Shown: in pieces, positions 28,798 through 38,760 of the stretch
Layout: each line of letters starts with the position of its first letter
Position numbering within the stretch: position 1 is the stretch's first letter
DNA from: Prevotella sp.
GTDB taxonomy: Bacteria; Bacteroidota; Bacteroidia; Bacteroidales; Bacteroidaceae
Assembly: GCA_015060535.1 (NCBI GenBank)
Contig: SUYH01000004.1
Span: forward strand, 1 to 64,000
Length of the DNA: 64,000 bases
Direction of reading: 5' to 3'
Position numbers and translations under genes: made by a program
The notes under the pieces: generated by a model
Databases searched by the model: none
The model's input: the letters and a program-made list of their open reading frames with translations, nothing else
What the model was told of the DNA's origin: nothing

Positions 28798-30155
28798 TAT
28801 AATACCTGTATTAATTCTTCGGGTGTAAGCATCTGCTGTTCGCCAGTCTCCATATTCTTCAGCGTGATCTTGCCTGCAGCCATTTCGTTCTCGCCAGCCA
28901 GAGCAACATAAGGTATCTGTTTGGCGTTGGCATACGACATCTGCTTCTTCATCTTGGCAGCATCAGGATACAGCTCTGCACGAATGCCACGAGCACGAAC
29001 CTTATTGATGATCGGCAAGCAATAGGCAGTCTCTTGATCACCGAAATTAATAAAGAGCAACTGTGTTGTCGTCACAGAGTCCTTCGGATAAAGATCAAGT
29101 TGGTTGAGCACATCGTAGATACGATCTGCGCCAAACGAGATGCCTACACCTGAGAGTCCTGGCATACCGAAGATTCCCGTCAGGTTATCGTAGCGACCAC
29201 CACCAGTGATAGAACCTATCTGCACGTCGAGTGCCTTCACTTCGAAGATAGCCCCCGTATAGTAGTTCAGACCACGAGCTAGCGTCAAGTCGAGCTGGAT
29301 ATCATTCTTCAGACCAACCTTTTTCAGCGTGTCCAATATGAAACGGCTCTCCTCTACTCCCTTCAGTCCTGTCTCACTATCCTTCAGCACTTCTGCGATG
29401 GTGTACAGCTTCTCATCATTCGAACCTTCCAAAGAAATGATGGGCTGCAGTTTCTGAATCTGCTCTTCCGTCAGACCATCCTCACGCAACTCTGCATTCA
29501 CATTGTCGATACCAATCTTATCCAGTTTGTCGATAGCCACCGTAATGTCTACAATCTTATCAGCAGCACCAATCACCTCAGCGATACCTGACAGTATTTT
29601 ACGGTTGTTGATCTTGATCTGCACACGGATGCCGAAGCGGGTGAAGACGGTATCTACTATCTGCATCAGCTCCACCTCATTAAGCAACGAGTCTGAGCCT
29701 ACGACATCGGCATCACACTGATAGAACTCACGATAGCGGCCTTTCTGAGGACGATCAGCACGCCATACGGGCTGTATCTGATAGCGCTTGAAAGGCAGTT
29801 GCAGCTCCTCACGATGCATCACCACATAGCGGGCAAAAGGCACCGTAAGGTCGTAACGCAGACCTTTCTCACACATCTTCGAAGCCAGATGTAGCGTATT
29901 ACGCTCCTGCAGTTCCTCGTCGCTGACCTTAGCCAGACAGTCGCCAGAGTTCAGTACCTTGAAGAGCAGCTTGTCGCCCTCCTCGCCATACTTTCCCATC
30001 AGCGTTCCGAGAGTTTCCATAGCAGGAGTCTCTATCTGCTGGAATCCATAGAGGGCATACACCTCACGGATGGTGTTGAAAATATAGTTGCGCTTCGCCA
30101 TCTCAATAGGGCCGAAGTCGCGTGTTCCTTTGGGTATACTTGGTTTTTGTGCCAT
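28797..30155 (-). CDS. hisS: Histidyl-tRNA synthetase
   Basis: 452 residues, class II. Motif 2 region [12 protein letters not shown], histidine motif [14 protein letters not shown] and a C-terminal anticodon-binding domain are visible. It starts directly after the purA stop (30156). Alone it charges tRNA-His; the operon context groups housekeeping functions only. Confidence 0.96.
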   Translation of the reverse strand: MAQKPSIPKGTRDFGPIEMAKRNYIFNTIREVYALYGFQQIETPAMETLGTLMGKYGEEGDKLLFKVLNSGDCLAKVSDEELQERNTLHLASKMCEKGLRYDLTVPFARYVVMHREELQLPFKRYQIQPVWRADRPQKGRYREFYQCDADVVGSDSLLNEVELMQIVDTVFTRFGIRVQIKINNRKILSGIAEVIGAADKIVDITVAIDKLDKIGIDNVNAELREDGLTEEQIQKLQPIISLEGSNDEKLYTIAEVLKDSETGLKGVEESRFILDTLKKVGLKNDIQLDLTLARGLNYYTGAIFEVKALDVQIGSITGGGRYDNLTGIFGMPGLSGVGISFGADRIYDVLNQLDLYPKDSVTTTQLLFINFGDQETAYCLPIINKVRARGIRAELYPDAAKMKKQMSYANAKQIPYVALAGENEMAAGKITLKNMETGEQQMLTPEELIQVL

Positions 30156-31427
30156 TTATTTACGTACAATAGTTTGAGCACGGTCTGGACCGATGCTGAT
30201 AATCTTAATAGGCGTCTCAAGTTCTTTCTCCAAGAACTTGACATAGTCGCTGAACTGCTTGGGGAACTGGTCTTCAGAAGTTAACTGCGTCATATCCGTC
30301 TTCCAACCAGGCAATTCCTCGTAGATGGGTTCGATACCCTTCTCGATGTCGTAGGGGAAATCGCGCGTCTCAACACCGTTTACCTTATAGGCTGTGCAAG
30401 CCTTGATAGTATCGAATCCATCCAGCACGTCGCTTTTCATCATGATAAGCTGGGTGACACCATTCACCATGATAGAATAGCGCAGAGCTACGAGGTCTAT
30501 CCAACCACAACGGCGCTCACGACCAGTCACTGCACCATACTCGTGACCCAGGTCGCGAATCTTCTTACCTGTCTCGTCGAACAGCTCTGTGGGGAAAGGA
30601 CCAGCACCAACACGTGTGCAGTAAGCCTTCATGATACCAAACACCTCACCAATCTTGTTAGGACCGATGCCCAGACCCGTGCAGGCGCCAGCACATATCG
30701 TGTTAGAAGAAGTAACAAATGGATAACTACCGAAGTCTACGTCGAGCATCGTACCCTGAGCACCCTCACACAGTACGCTCTTGCCTGAGCGCAAGGTCTT
30801 GTTAATCTCATGCTCTGAGTCTACTAGCTGGAACTGGCGCAGATATTCAATACCCTTTAGCCATTTCTGCTCAACCTCCGTGATGTCGTATTCAAAATTC
30901 AGTGACTTCAGGATAGCTTCGTGGCGAGCCTTATGGGCAGCATACTTCTCCTCAAAGCCTTCGAGGATATCGCCCACACGCAGACCATTACGGCTGATTT
31001 TGTCCGTATACGTAGGACCGATGCCCTTACCCGTAGTACCAACTTTGTTCTTGCCTTTCTGAGCCTCGTAGGCGGCATCCAGCACACGGTGGGTAGGCAT
31101 AATCAGATGAGCCTTCTTCGAAATGTGCAGACGCGTTTTCAACTCATGCCCACTAGCCTCGAGAGCCATTGCTTCCTCCATAAAGAGGTCGGGAGCCAAA
31201 ACGACACCATTACCAATGATGTTCACCTTGCCGCCCTGGAAAATACCTGAGGGGATGGAACGAAGCACATATTTCTGTCCTTCAAACTCCAAAGTGTGAC
31301 CAGCATTGGGGCCACCCTGAAAACGGGCAATCACATCGTACTGCGGAGTCAGCACGTCAACGACCTTTCCTTTTCCTTCATCGCCCCACTGCAATCCCAG
31401 CAGGACATCCACTTTACCTTGATTCAT
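30156..31427 (-). CDS. purA: Adenylosuccinate synthetase
   Basis: 423 residues. GTP-binding loop GLQWGDEGKGKVVD (about 11-24), FQGGPNAGHT, GTTGKGIGPTYTDK and the Cys-containing region ERRCGWIDLVALRY are visible. It makes adenylosuccinate from IMP and aspartate in AMP synthesis. It follows fur with a 10-base gap. Confidence 0.97.
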   Translation of the reverse strand: MNQGKVDVLLGLQWGDEGKGKVVDVLTPQYDVIARFQGGPNAGHTLEFEGQKYVLRSIPSGIFQGGKVNIIGNGVVLAPDLFMEEAMALEASGHELKTRLHISKKAHLIMPTHRVLDAAYEAQKGKNKVGTTGKGIGPTYTDKISRNGLRVGDILEGFEEKYAAHKARHEAILKSLNFEYDITEVEQKWLKGIEYLRQFQLVDSEHEINKTLRSGKSVLCEGAQGTMLDVDFGSYPFVTSSNTICAGACTGLGIGPNKIGEVFGIMKAYCTRVGAGPFPTELFDETGKKIRDLGHEYGAVTGRERRCGWIDLVALRYSIMVNGVTQLIMMKSDVLDGFDTIKACTAYKVNGVETRDFPYDIEKGIEPIYEELPGWKTDMTQLTSEDQFPKQFSDYVKFLEKELETPIKIISIGPDRAQTIVRK

Positions 31428-31437
31428 TGAATTACTA

Positions 31438-31923
31438 TTATTTTTGTTTCTTACTTTGTTCTGCTTTCGACAGTCGTGTCATTTTAGCCTGACAGGTGCT
31501 GCAAACACCATAGATATAGAGAGAGAACCCATCCTTACGGAAACGCTTGGTTTGTACTTGCTGTACGACCTTGGCCACCAAAGGGCTTTTCAGCTCCATC
31601 ACCTTACCACAGATGGTACACACCTGATGGCTATGGCTATTGTTATCATAGCAGGCCTCATAACGCGTAGTCGACTGCAGTCGGTGTCGCACCACCAGAC
31701 GCAACTCCATAAAGAGTTTCAGTGTGTTGTAGAGGGTAGCCCTGCTAACTGGAAAATTATATTCCTTGATGAGCTTTTCGCTCAACTCGTCAAGTGTGAA
31801 ATGACCAGATATGGAATACACGGCCTCAAGGATGGTAAACCGCTCTGGTGTCTTCCGAAACTTGTTGAGTTCTAAGTAACTGGTCAATACTTGCTTGACC
31901 GTTTCCTTGACACTTTCTTTCAT
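31438..31923 (-). CDS. Fur-family transcriptional regulator
   Basis: 161 residues. An N-terminal winged helix (about 20-90; PERFTILEAVYSISGHFTLDE, SRATLYNTLKLFMELRLV) is followed by a dimerisation domain with a CxxC...CxxC structural zinc site (CTIC and CSTC) and the His-rich NSHSHQVC segment. It could be Fur, PerR or Zur; the sequence does not decide. It begins an operon with purA and hisS. Its promoter spacer holds a TTAAA...TTTAA dyad. Confidence 0.88.
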   Translation of the reverse strand: MKESVKETVKQVLTSYLELNKFRKTPERFTILEAVYSISGHFTLDELSEKLIKEYNFPVSRATLYNTLKLFMELRLVVRHRLQSTTRYEACYDNNSHSHQVCTICGKVMELKSPLVAKVVQQVQTKRFRKDGFSLYIYGVCSTCQAKMTRLSKAEQSKKQK

Positions 31924-31953
31924 TTTATGTGGTTAAATGGGTTAAAAACCGCA

Positions 31954-31961
31954 CAAAATTA
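31954..31961 (-). promoter_or_regulatory. -7 element (TAATTTTG, minus strand) for fur-purA-hisS
   Basis: The minus-strand octamer lies 31 bases upstream of the fur ATG. The leader between it and the start contains repeated GTTAAA/TTTAAC half sites that could be an autoregulatory operator, which is inference. Confidence 0.65.
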
Positions 31962-31993
31962 CGAAATATTCTTCAGAAGCGGGCAAGATATAT

Positions 31994-32608
31994 TTATAAA
32001 AAATCTAAATTAATCGTTTTCAATGCACTTTTTGCCATCCGTTCGTAGACGAGTCCTAATTCTGCAAAGCGGACAACACTCTGCATAGCAGCTTTCCGGA
32101 CTGACGGATAATCGCTTTGCAACGCTGAAAGCACCTGGTCCAGATACTCATTGATACCGCGCTCGTTGGGTTCCTGACCGTTCATAAACAGTCGCGACAA
32201 CACATGAAAACCGCAAAGCTGGTCGTACTCTTTTTCTGAGGCTATCCATTGAAAGGCTTTCTCTGGGGCAAAAGGCAAGTACTGCCACAGGTTAAAAGCG
32301 ACCTGTTCGGCCATCTCCTGCGAAGGTATCTGTTCCATCCAGATGTCTACAACCTCCGGCAACATCTCGTCAGCAGGCATGATCATCGTAGCCAGTATCT
32401 TACATTCACGCACGTTTTCTTTCCACAATGCAATCGCCAGGTCGTAGCTCTTGCCTATCTCGTCAGCCTTCTCGCGCAGTCGAGGTAACGTAGCACCCCA
32501 GTTGAGATGATAGTTGACGCCCTTGTCGCGCATCGACTGGGCCACAGCGCCATCCATCATCTGACGGAACGACTGCTTGATTTCCTTCACTTGCTCTTGT
32601 ATGGTCAT
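31994..32608 (-). CDS. HEAT-repeat protein of the DNA alkylation repeat (AlkD-like) type
   Basis: 204 residues, almost entirely helical, with repeats such as WKENVRECKILATMIMP and YPSVRKAAMQSVVRFAELG as in AlkD-like proteins. AlkD members remove alkylated bases; whether this one is catalytic is not clear because the key Trp/Asp/Arg set cannot be placed without alignment. ATG overlaps the preceding peptidase stop by 4 bases. Confidence 0.7.
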   Translation of the reverse strand: MTIQEQVKEIKQSFRQMMDGAVAQSMRDKGVNYHLNWGATLPRLREKADEIGKSYDLAIALWKENVRECKILATMIMPADEMLPEVVDIWMEQIPSQEMAEQVAFNLWQYLPFAPEKAFQWIASEKEYDQLCGFHVLSRLFMNGQEPNERGINEYLDQVLSALQSDYPSVRKAAMQSVVRFAELGLVYERMAKSALKTINLDFL

Positions 32609-34551
32609 ATCAGCGTTGCGTATTCTGTGCTATAGCGTAACATCTGGTGGGTATAACTCTCCGAGTAGTTCACCTGGATATCAGCAATCTCGCCCTTGTC
32701 ATCCAGCACGGGCAGCATCACAGGATTAATGAAACCCTTATAAGGTGCAAGATCCAACCGCTTATAACGCTCCAATATCTCCTGATGTAAATCGTCATCG
32801 ACCTTGACTGCATATTGCTCCACCAACTGACGTGCGGCTTCGAAGTCACCCTCACTCTTGATACGCTGTATTTCAGCCAACAACTGAGCAAACAGCTTTC
32901 GCAAAGCCTCGTAATCCGTTATACGGAGGTAAGTCTTGTTCTCACGTTTTACCAGCTGGATGACATCTCCCTGCTTATAACACCAATGAGCGATCAATGC
33001 TCTGTTACGCATGTGAGCCTCTTCTATCTGGTGACCAGGTTGGATGCGAATCAACTGTGTCATCAGACCGTTCATGATGTACGTATAATAATGTGACATG
33101 TATGCCTCGCTATCAGGCAAAAGTCCGAGTTCCACCAATTTCTGATCGGCAATATAATACAATCCGAAGAGGTCAGCTCGAGCTTCCTCGATGGTATTGC
33201 CGTAGGCCTTCAGTGCATCAGGGTCCGTGCCAGGCAGGAGTTGTCCGCTTCCGTGTCCCAAACACTCATGCAGGTCTGTATGCAGGTCATCACATAAGTC
33301 GCCATACTTATCTATCATTGCCAGCGTCTCCTCGTCAATGACAAACTCTTCTTTGAAGCCATTGCCGTGTGCGGCCTTATTATAGGCATCTGTGATGTTT
33401 GAAATTGTGATGCTCTTGCTACCATGCTGAGCTCGTATCCAGTCAGCATTCGGCAGATTGATGCCAATAGCCGTTGACGGATACTCATCGCCACCCAAAA
33501 TCGCTGCACAAATAGCATTTGCCGTCACACCCTTGACAACAGGTTTGCGAAATCTGGGGTCTACAGGCGAATGATCCTCAAACCATTGGGCGTTCTGGCT
33601 GATGGTCTGTGTACGCTTCGTAGCTTCCAAATCCTTGTATTCCACGATGCCTTCCCATGAACCTTTCAGACCTAAGGGGTCACCATATACCTCGATAAAT
33701 CCGTTGACAAAGTCTATGCGACCTTCATGTTCTGACACCCACTCAATGCAGTAGTCGTTGAACAGCTTCAAGTCGCCCGATTCATAGTATTTTACCAATA
33801 GTTCTATTACTCTCTTTTGGTGCTCATTCTCAGCTACTTCCGAAGCCTTATTCAACCAATAGGTAATATTCCGTATGGCATTACCATAGCGCCCATTAGC
33901 CGACCATACCTCTTCCGTCAACTGACCGTCTTTCTTGGTCAAAGTACTGTTCAGACCATACGAAACGGGTTGTTCATCATCATTCGCTGCATCCTTCTTT
34001 TGCTGATAGAACAACTCTGCCTCCTCTTGCGTAACCCCTTCGTAAAAGTTACAGGCCGACGTCTTGATTAAGTCCTCACCATCAGTCTTGTTGACCCGTT
34101 TTGGCAACACCTTCTCGTCGAAGATGACTGGGAACAACTCATCACACAGCTGCGCTATGGTCTCACCAGAACGCAGGGGAAGCTTGGTGGTATCCGTCTG
34201 AAGTAAAGCCTCACGCAAGAATTGCGGCGTGAAATCAGGCTTAAACTTCTCCGAACCGTAATGATGATAAATACCATTCGAGAACCACACTCTTTTCAGA
34301 TAGACCTCAAGAGCCTTGAAATCAGCTGTGTCATGAGGAATCATGCAATTGGTATATACGGCCTCTAGCATCTTGCGGATACGCAGATTATAGCGTCCGA
34401 ACTGGTCGAAGGTGATGTCGCGCCCATAGAGCGTAGCCTTCGACAGGTAATATACCAACCGTTTTTGCAATAAAGTTAATTGCTCAAACCCGTTTAAACG
34501 GTATCTGAGCAATTGAATGTCCGCGAAACGCTCGTCAGAATAGGTCATCAT
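32605..34551 (-). CDS. Dipeptidyl peptidase III (M49 family)
   Basis: 648 residues. The zinc motif HECLGH (HExxGH type) and the distal EEARADLFGLYY segment with the third ligand Glu are clear. No signal peptide is visible, so it probably acts on cytoplasmic peptides. It starts one base after the stop of the AraC-type gene and overlaps the HEAT-repeat gene by 4 bases. Confidence 0.9.
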   Translation of the reverse strand: MMTYSDERFADIQLLRYRLNGFEQLTLLQKRLVYYLSKATLYGRDITFDQFGRYNLRIRKMLEAVYTNCMIPHDTADFKALEVYLKRVWFSNGIYHHYGSEKFKPDFTPQFLREALLQTDTTKLPLRSGETIAQLCDELFPVIFDEKVLPKRVNKTDGEDLIKTSACNFYEGVTQEEAELFYQQKKDAANDDEQPVSYGLNSTLTKKDGQLTEEVWSANGRYGNAIRNITYWLNKASEVAENEHQKRVIELLVKYYESGDLKLFNDYCIEWVSEHEGRIDFVNGFIEVYGDPLGLKGSWEGIVEYKDLEATKRTQTISQNAQWFEDHSPVDPRFRKPVVKGVTANAICAAILGGDEYPSTAIGINLPNADWIRAQHGSKSITISNITDAYNKAAHGNGFKEEFVIDEETLAMIDKYGDLCDDLHTDLHECLGHGSGQLLPGTDPDALKAYGNTIEEARADLFGLYYIADQKLVELGLLPDSEAYMSHYYTYIMNGLMTQLIRIQPGHQIEEAHMRNRALIAHWCYKQGDVIQLVKRENKTYLRITDYEALRKLFAQLLAEIQRIKSEGDFEAARQLVEQYAVKVDDDLHQEILERYKRLDLAPYKGFINPVMLPVLDDKGEIADIQVNYSESYTHQMLRYSTEYATLI

Positions 34552-35028
34552 CTACTCCTTTGACTTTGACTTAGTCTTACGTTTCTTAGCAGGCTTTACC
34601 TTCTCTGACGGATGGTTGTTAAGATGTTGCAGGCGATACTCACGTGGAGTCATGTTCATGATTTTGTAGAACGACGCATAGAACGACTGGCGATTAGAGA
34701 AACCTACCATATCGCTCACCTCCTCCATACGGAGCTTCTGATACCTACGATCAACGAGAATCGTCATCGCCTCCTCGATTCTGAACTTATTCACGAAAGA
34801 AGTGTAGTTCATGTGGAATCGGACATTGACCACTGCAGAGATGTAGCGTGTGTTTGTTCCTAAATCTTCGGCAAGTTGTTTGGCTGAATAATCCTTATCC
34901 TTATACTTCTTTTGCATGACGATGATATCCAGAATCTTCTCCTTCATCTCGTCCATCAACGAAGGGCTTACTAGGCTTCTGTAATTAGCCTTCTTCTCTT
35001 TCTTTTCTGTAATGTTATACTTAGCCAT
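34552..35028 (-). CDS. AraC-type DNA-binding regulator
   Basis: 158 residues from the ATG at 35028. A C-terminal AraC helix-turn-helix pair (about 45-135: YSAKQLAEDLGTNTRYISAVVN and MEEVSDMVGFSNRQSFYASFYKIMNMTPREYRL) is present with no ligand-binding domain, and the tail is Lys-rich. An upstream in-frame ATG at 35076 is rejected because it precedes the -7 element at 35066-35073. It heads the operon with dipeptidyl peptidase III and the HEAT-repeat gene. Confidence 0.82.
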   Translation of the reverse strand: MAKYNITEKKEKKANYRSLVSPSLMDEMKEKILDIIVMQKKYKDKDYSAKQLAEDLGTNTRYISAVVNVRFHMNYTSFVNKFRIEEAMTILVDRRYQKLRMEEVSDMVGFSNRQSFYASFYKIMNMTPREYRLQHLNNHPSEKVKPAKKRKTKSKSKE

Positions 35029-35065
35029 ACTCGTTGTGAAAGTATTAATACAATTATTTTCTTTG

Positions 35066-35073
35066 CAAAGATA
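35066..35073 (-). promoter_or_regulatory. -7 element (TATCTTTG, minus strand) for the AraC-type operon
   Basis: TAnnTTTG match on the minus strand, 38 bases before the chosen start. The divergent recQ element is only 45 bases away. Confidence 0.7.
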
Positions 35074-35117
35074 CAAAAAAAATTAATACGATTGTCAGTT
35101 TTCTCTAAAAAAATTAT

Positions 35118-35125
35118 TAATTTTG
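35118..35125 (+). promoter_or_regulatory. -7 element (TAATTTTG) for recQ
   Basis: TAnnTTTG match 16 bases upstream of the recQ ATG, implying a leader of only about 10 bases. Confidence 0.65.
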
Positions 35126-35141
35126 TGCAAAAATCAGCGAA

Positions 35142-36965
35142 ATGGATACAAAAAGTATTCTTAAACAGTATTTTGGCTATGATTCTTTCCGTCAAAATCA
35201 GGAAGATATCATTCATTCAGTGATGTCAGGACACGATTGTGTCGTCTTGATGCCGACAGGTGGCGGAAAGAGTATCTGCTATCAGATTCCAGCCATCGCC
35301 TTGCCTGGCACCACCATCGTCGTTTCTCCGTTGATTAGCTTGATGAAGGACCAAGTGGAGACCCTACGTGCCAACGGTATCGAGGCTGAGGCGTTAAATA
35401 GTGGTAACGAGTTCAGTCAGGATACCATCATCCGCAGGAAATGTATGGATGGCACGTTGAAACTACTTTATATTTCACCAGAAAAGCTCTTGACAGAAAT
35501 CCCCTATTTGTTGAAACATATCAAAGTGTCGCTTTTTGCCATCGACGAAGCTCATTGTATCAGTCAGTGGGGACATGATTTCCGTCCGGAATACACCCAG
35601 TTGGATGTTCTTCACCGCGAATTCCCTGATGTTCCCATCATGGCGCTAACGGCTACTGCCGATAAGGTGACGCGTCAGGATATCGTCAAACAGCTGGGTC
35701 TGAAGGATGCGCGTTTCTTCATTTCCAGCTTCGACCGTCCTAACCTCAGTCTGACCGTCAAGCGCGGCTATACCGCTAAGGAGAAAGACCAGTATATCTT
35801 GAACTTCATCAAGGCCCGTCCCTTGGATTCAGGCATCGTCTATTGTCTGAGTCGGAAGAATACGGAGAAGGTAGCCCAATTCCTGCAGCAACAGGGTATC
35901 AGGGCAGCCGTCTATCATGCCGGTCTCACTCAGGCAGAACGCAATCAGGCGCAGGAATTGTTCAAGCAGGACGATATTCAGGTGGTCTGTGCCACCATTG
36001 CCTTTGGTATGGGCATCGACAAGAGCAATGTCCGTTGGGTGATTCATTACAACATGCCCAAGAGCATGGAGAGTTTCTATCAGGAGATAGGGCGTGCCGG
36101 ACGCGATGGTGCACCTGCCGACACCGTATTGTTCTATTCGTTGGGCGATATCATCCAGCTGGAGCAGTTTGCCAAAGAGAGCGGCCAACAGGAGCTGAAC
36201 AAAGACAAACTCCGCCAGATGCGTGAATATGCCGAGTCTGGGGTTTGCCGACGACGTATCCTGCTCAACTATTTTGGCGAACAGATGGACCACGACTGCA
36301 ACAACTGCGACATCTGCGAGAACCCACCCAAGCGTTTCGATGGCACCCGTTATATCCAGATGGCGCTGAGTGCCGCCAAGCGTTCCGACGAGCAGATACG
36401 CAACTCGACTATTATCGAGATTCTGAAGGGCATCCCCTCGCCTACCGTCAAGCGTATGGGCTTTGACCAGCTGAAGACCTTTGGTGTAGGCAAGGAACTT
36501 TCGACCAACGACTGGCAAGATTATATGCTGCAGATGCTTCAGATGGGTTTCATCGAGATCGCGTACGACCAGAAGAACATCGTGCGCATCACCCCCAGCG
36601 GACTCGATGTGCTCTACGGACGCAAGACTGCCGAGCTGTGCATTATCGATCGCAGCGTGAAAGAAGCCCCTCAGCGCAAGAGACGTCTCCACCTGGAAAT
36701 TCCGTCTATCACCATTCCTGGCTTACCCTCCACTTCCGGCATCGAAGATCCGAAGTTGTTCGAGGCGCTCAGAACCCTGCGCCATCAGTGTGCTGAGGAG
36801 GAAGGCTTCCCTCCGTATATCGTATTCAGCGACAAAGTGTTACACTCTCTGGCCACCATCAAGCCCACTACCCTGGAGCAGTTTGGTTACATCTCAGGCA
36901 TTGGCGAACACAAGAAGCAAAAATATGGGAAACGTTTTGTGACGTTGATTCAGAAATTCCTATAA
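35142..36965 (+). CDS. recQ: ATP-dependent DNA helicase RecQ
   Basis: 607 residues. Walker A PTGGGKS (about 40-46), DEAH box (AIDEAHCISQWGHDFRPEY), helicase C (YCLSRKNTEKVA ... IGRAGRDG), the zinc-binding Cys set CRRRILLNYFGE...CNNCDIC, an RQC winged helix and a C-terminal HRDC domain are in order. It unwinds DNA in recombination repair. The 3' end overlaps the convergent brkB-like gene by 6 bases. Confidence 0.95.
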   Translation: MDTKSILKQYFGYDSFRQNQEDIIHSVMSGHDCVVLMPTGGGKSICYQIPAIALPGTTIVVSPLISLMKDQVETLRANGIEAEALNSGNEFSQDTIIRRKCMDGTLKLLYISPEKLLTEIPYLLKHIKVSLFAIDEAHCISQWGHDFRPEYTQLDVLHREFPDVPIMALTATADKVTRQDIVKQLGLKDARFFISSFDRPNLSLTVKRGYTAKEKDQYILNFIKARPLDSGIVYCLSRKNTEKVAQFLQQQGIRAAVYHAGLTQAERNQAQELFKQDDIQVVCATIAFGMGIDKSNVRWVIHYNMPKSMESFYQEIGRAGRDGAPADTVLFYSLGDIIQLEQFAKESGQQELNKDKLRQMREYAESGVCRRRILLNYFGEQMDHDCNNCDICENPPKRFDGTRYIQMALSAAKRSDEQIRNSTIIEILKGIPSPTVKRMGFDQLKTFGVGKELSTNDWQDYMLQMLQMGFIEIAYDQKNIVRITPSGLDVLYGRKTAELCIIDRSVKEAPQRKRRLHLEIPSITIPGLPSTSGIEDPKLFEALRTLRHQCAEEEGFPPYIVFSDKVLHSLATIKPTTLEQFGYISGIGEHKKQKYGKRFVTLIQKFL

Positions 36966-38279
36966 GTCCTTCAGCTGGATATTGCGGGCATCGCGCAGGA
37001 AATTGCTACGCAGGGTAAGGGCTTTGGCCCACTCTTCAGTGAACAGTTCACTGACGTCCAAGTCGATTTTCCACTTACCCTTCGACTCCAGCCTGTCCAT
37101 CATCACACCCAGCGACAGATTGCTCAGGTCTTCAGCAGGCATGTAGCGTGATGTCTCGCCCTTCTCATCGTTGGTAATTTCCACGATCAGCCCTGCTTCT
37201 GTCAATTCGAACAGCAACTCGTTGACGAATCGGATGGGAATGGTGGTCTGCTCTCTCAGTTCCAGTGCAGAAAGCGGTTTCTGACCATTGGCAAATCTGC
37301 GACAGATACGACTCATCAGCAGCGTAGCCAACATGATTTTGTAGCGATGGCTCACCTCGCCCGTATTCGCGTCGTAGTCGTAGTAGTCCAGATTCTGATT
37401 CGTATAGCAGAGTTCAGCGCCAAACAGACAGATGGTCCATGATATCTGAAGCCACAACATGAATAAGGGCAGCGCCGCAAACGAACCATAGATGGCGTTA
37501 TAGCCAGAGAGGAACATCTGCGCATGGATGTAGAATATCTGCAATCCCTGCATCGCGATACCTGCCAGGACACCAGGAATGATGGCACTCGTTACCTTCA
37601 CATGTGTGTTTGGCATGAAGACGTAGAGCGCGATGAACATACCCGACATCAGCACGTAAGGCAGCAGGTCTATCAGGAAGCGGATCGTAGGTCCCAAGAG
37701 CATGAAGTCAGGCATCGAGTCGGCTATCGTAGCCATAAAAATACTGATACCCGATGTAATCACGATGATGATGGGAAACACGAAGAACATAGCCAGATAG
37801 TCCGTAAACGTACGGAAGATGCTGCGAGGCTTCTTCACCTGCCATATCTCGTTGAAGGCATCCTCCACATTGCTGACCAGCATCAGCACCGTATAGAGCA
37901 TAAATATCAAACCGATACCCAGGAATACACCGCTCTTCGTATGCACCAGATAGCTGTTCACGAAGCCGATGATGACCTCAGCCACCTGAGGCTGCGACTC
38001 GAAAGCATTACGAAACCAGATTTCAATGTACTTATTGTATCCGAAACCTCGCGCAATAGCAAAGACTACGGCCGATATGGGCACGATGGCCAACAAGGTA
38101 GAATAGGTCAGCGCCGAAGCCTTCTGCAGCACACGCTTAGCCGTGAAGAAACGGATAGCCAGCACCACCTTCTTCAGCACCTCCAGCCACAGGAACCGGA
38201 AGGACGAGATGTCACCCTCCGTGATGCGCCAGATGTCCTTTTGGAAGAATCTGATAATCTGTTCTATCTTTGTTGCCAT
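36960..38279 (-). CDS. YihY/BrkB family inner-membrane protein
   Basis: 439 residues with about six membrane helices in residues 40-305 and the family's ALTYSTLLAIVPISAVVFAIA, VEDAFNEIW and AIYGSFAALPLFMLWLQISW segments. The family was once called ribonuclease BN, but that assignment does not hold for the membrane protein. The C-terminal ~120 residues contain a winged-helix-like region. Its ATG lies 20 bases downstream of the RNase P RNA gene on the same strand. Confidence 0.88.
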   Translation of the reverse strand: MATKIEQIIRFFQKDIWRITEGDISSFRFLWLEVLKKVVLAIRFFTAKRVLQKASALTYSTLLAIVPISAVVFAIARGFGYNKYIEIWFRNAFESQPQVAEVIIGFVNSYLVHTKSGVFLGIGLIFMLYTVLMLVSNVEDAFNEIWQVKKPRSIFRTFTDYLAMFFVFPIIIVITSGISIFMATIADSMPDFMLLGPTIRFLIDLLPYVLMSGMFIALYVFMPNTHVKVTSAIIPGVLAGIAMQGLQIFYIHAQMFLSGYNAIYGSFAALPLFMLWLQISWTICLFGAELCYTNQNLDYYDYDANTGEVSHRYKIMLATLLMSRICRRFANGQKPLSALELREQTTIPIRFVNELLFELTEAGLIVEITNDEKGETSRYMPAEDLSNLSLGVMMDRLESKGKWKIDLDVSELFTEEWAKALTLRSNFLRDARNIQLKDL

Positions 38280-38298
38280 ATCTTGTCAAATAAAAAAA

Positions 38299-38673
38299 GA
38301 AAGCACTGCCGCTGTAAGCCGGGTTCTGTACCCCTCTTGCGAGAAGCCTGCCATTTATCTACTCTGCAAGTTACCCTGCAGCTCTAGCATTCTACCCTCC
38401 ATCGTATAAACGTAAAGAATATTCGGACGGACAGCCCTCAGCCGATGGTATACGCGAACTTGCAGCCTCCAGATGGGACAGCCTGACGATCACCCGCCAG
38501 CTGGTGGTCTCTTGCACCGCCTTCTCACCCTTACCCTAAAAAGGGCGGTCATTCTCTTCTCCCATATCCTACTGTCGCCAATAGCTGGCATTTTCACCAG
38601 TGGAGTGTCCTATGCTGCCCGGACTTTCCTCTCGTGTCTTCTGACACCAGCGGCAGGTCGCAGCACTGCTTTC
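38299..38673 (-). ncRNA. rnpB: RNase P RNA (bacterial type A)
   Basis: On the minus strand the hallmark GAGGAAAGTCCGGGC lies near the 5' end and ACAGAACCCGGCTTAC near the 3' end. The two ends form the P1 helix: 38673 downward (GAAAGCAGTGCTGC) pairs with the sequence ending at 38299 (GCGGCAGTGCTTTC) with one mismatch and one G-U pair. Length is about 375 nt, typical for the type. The RNA ends in a run of T on the minus strand before the brkB-like gene. It is the catalytic subunit that matures tRNA 5' ends. Exact ends are estimated from P1. Confidence 0.95.
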
Positions 38674-38679
38674 AGCGCA

Positions 38680-38687
38680 CAAAATTA
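38680..38687 (-). promoter_or_regulatory. -7 element (TAATTTTG, minus strand) for rnpB
   Basis: TAnnTTTG match placed so that transcription would begin within a few bases of the P1 helix. Confidence 0.75.
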
Positions 38688-38730
38688 CTAAATAATTTCG
38701 AAAAAAGGCGCCTGTTTCGAAAATAATTCG

Positions 38731-38738
38731 TAATTTTG
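38731..38738 (+). promoter_or_regulatory. -7 element (TAATTTTG) for valS
   Basis: TAnnTTTG match 22 bases upstream of the valS ATG, divergent from the rnpB promoter. Confidence 0.75.
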
Positions 38739-38760
38739 CACTCGTTTTACAAATAGGTAT

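Noticed and set aside
37524..38387. 287-residue plus-strand frame
   Set aside because: Antisense to the brkB-like gene and the end of RNase P RNA; His/Gln/Arg-rich shadow composition.
38473..38691. 72-residue frame inside 38299-38673
   Set aside because: It lies antisense to the RNase P RNA whose conserved segments and P1 helix are certain.
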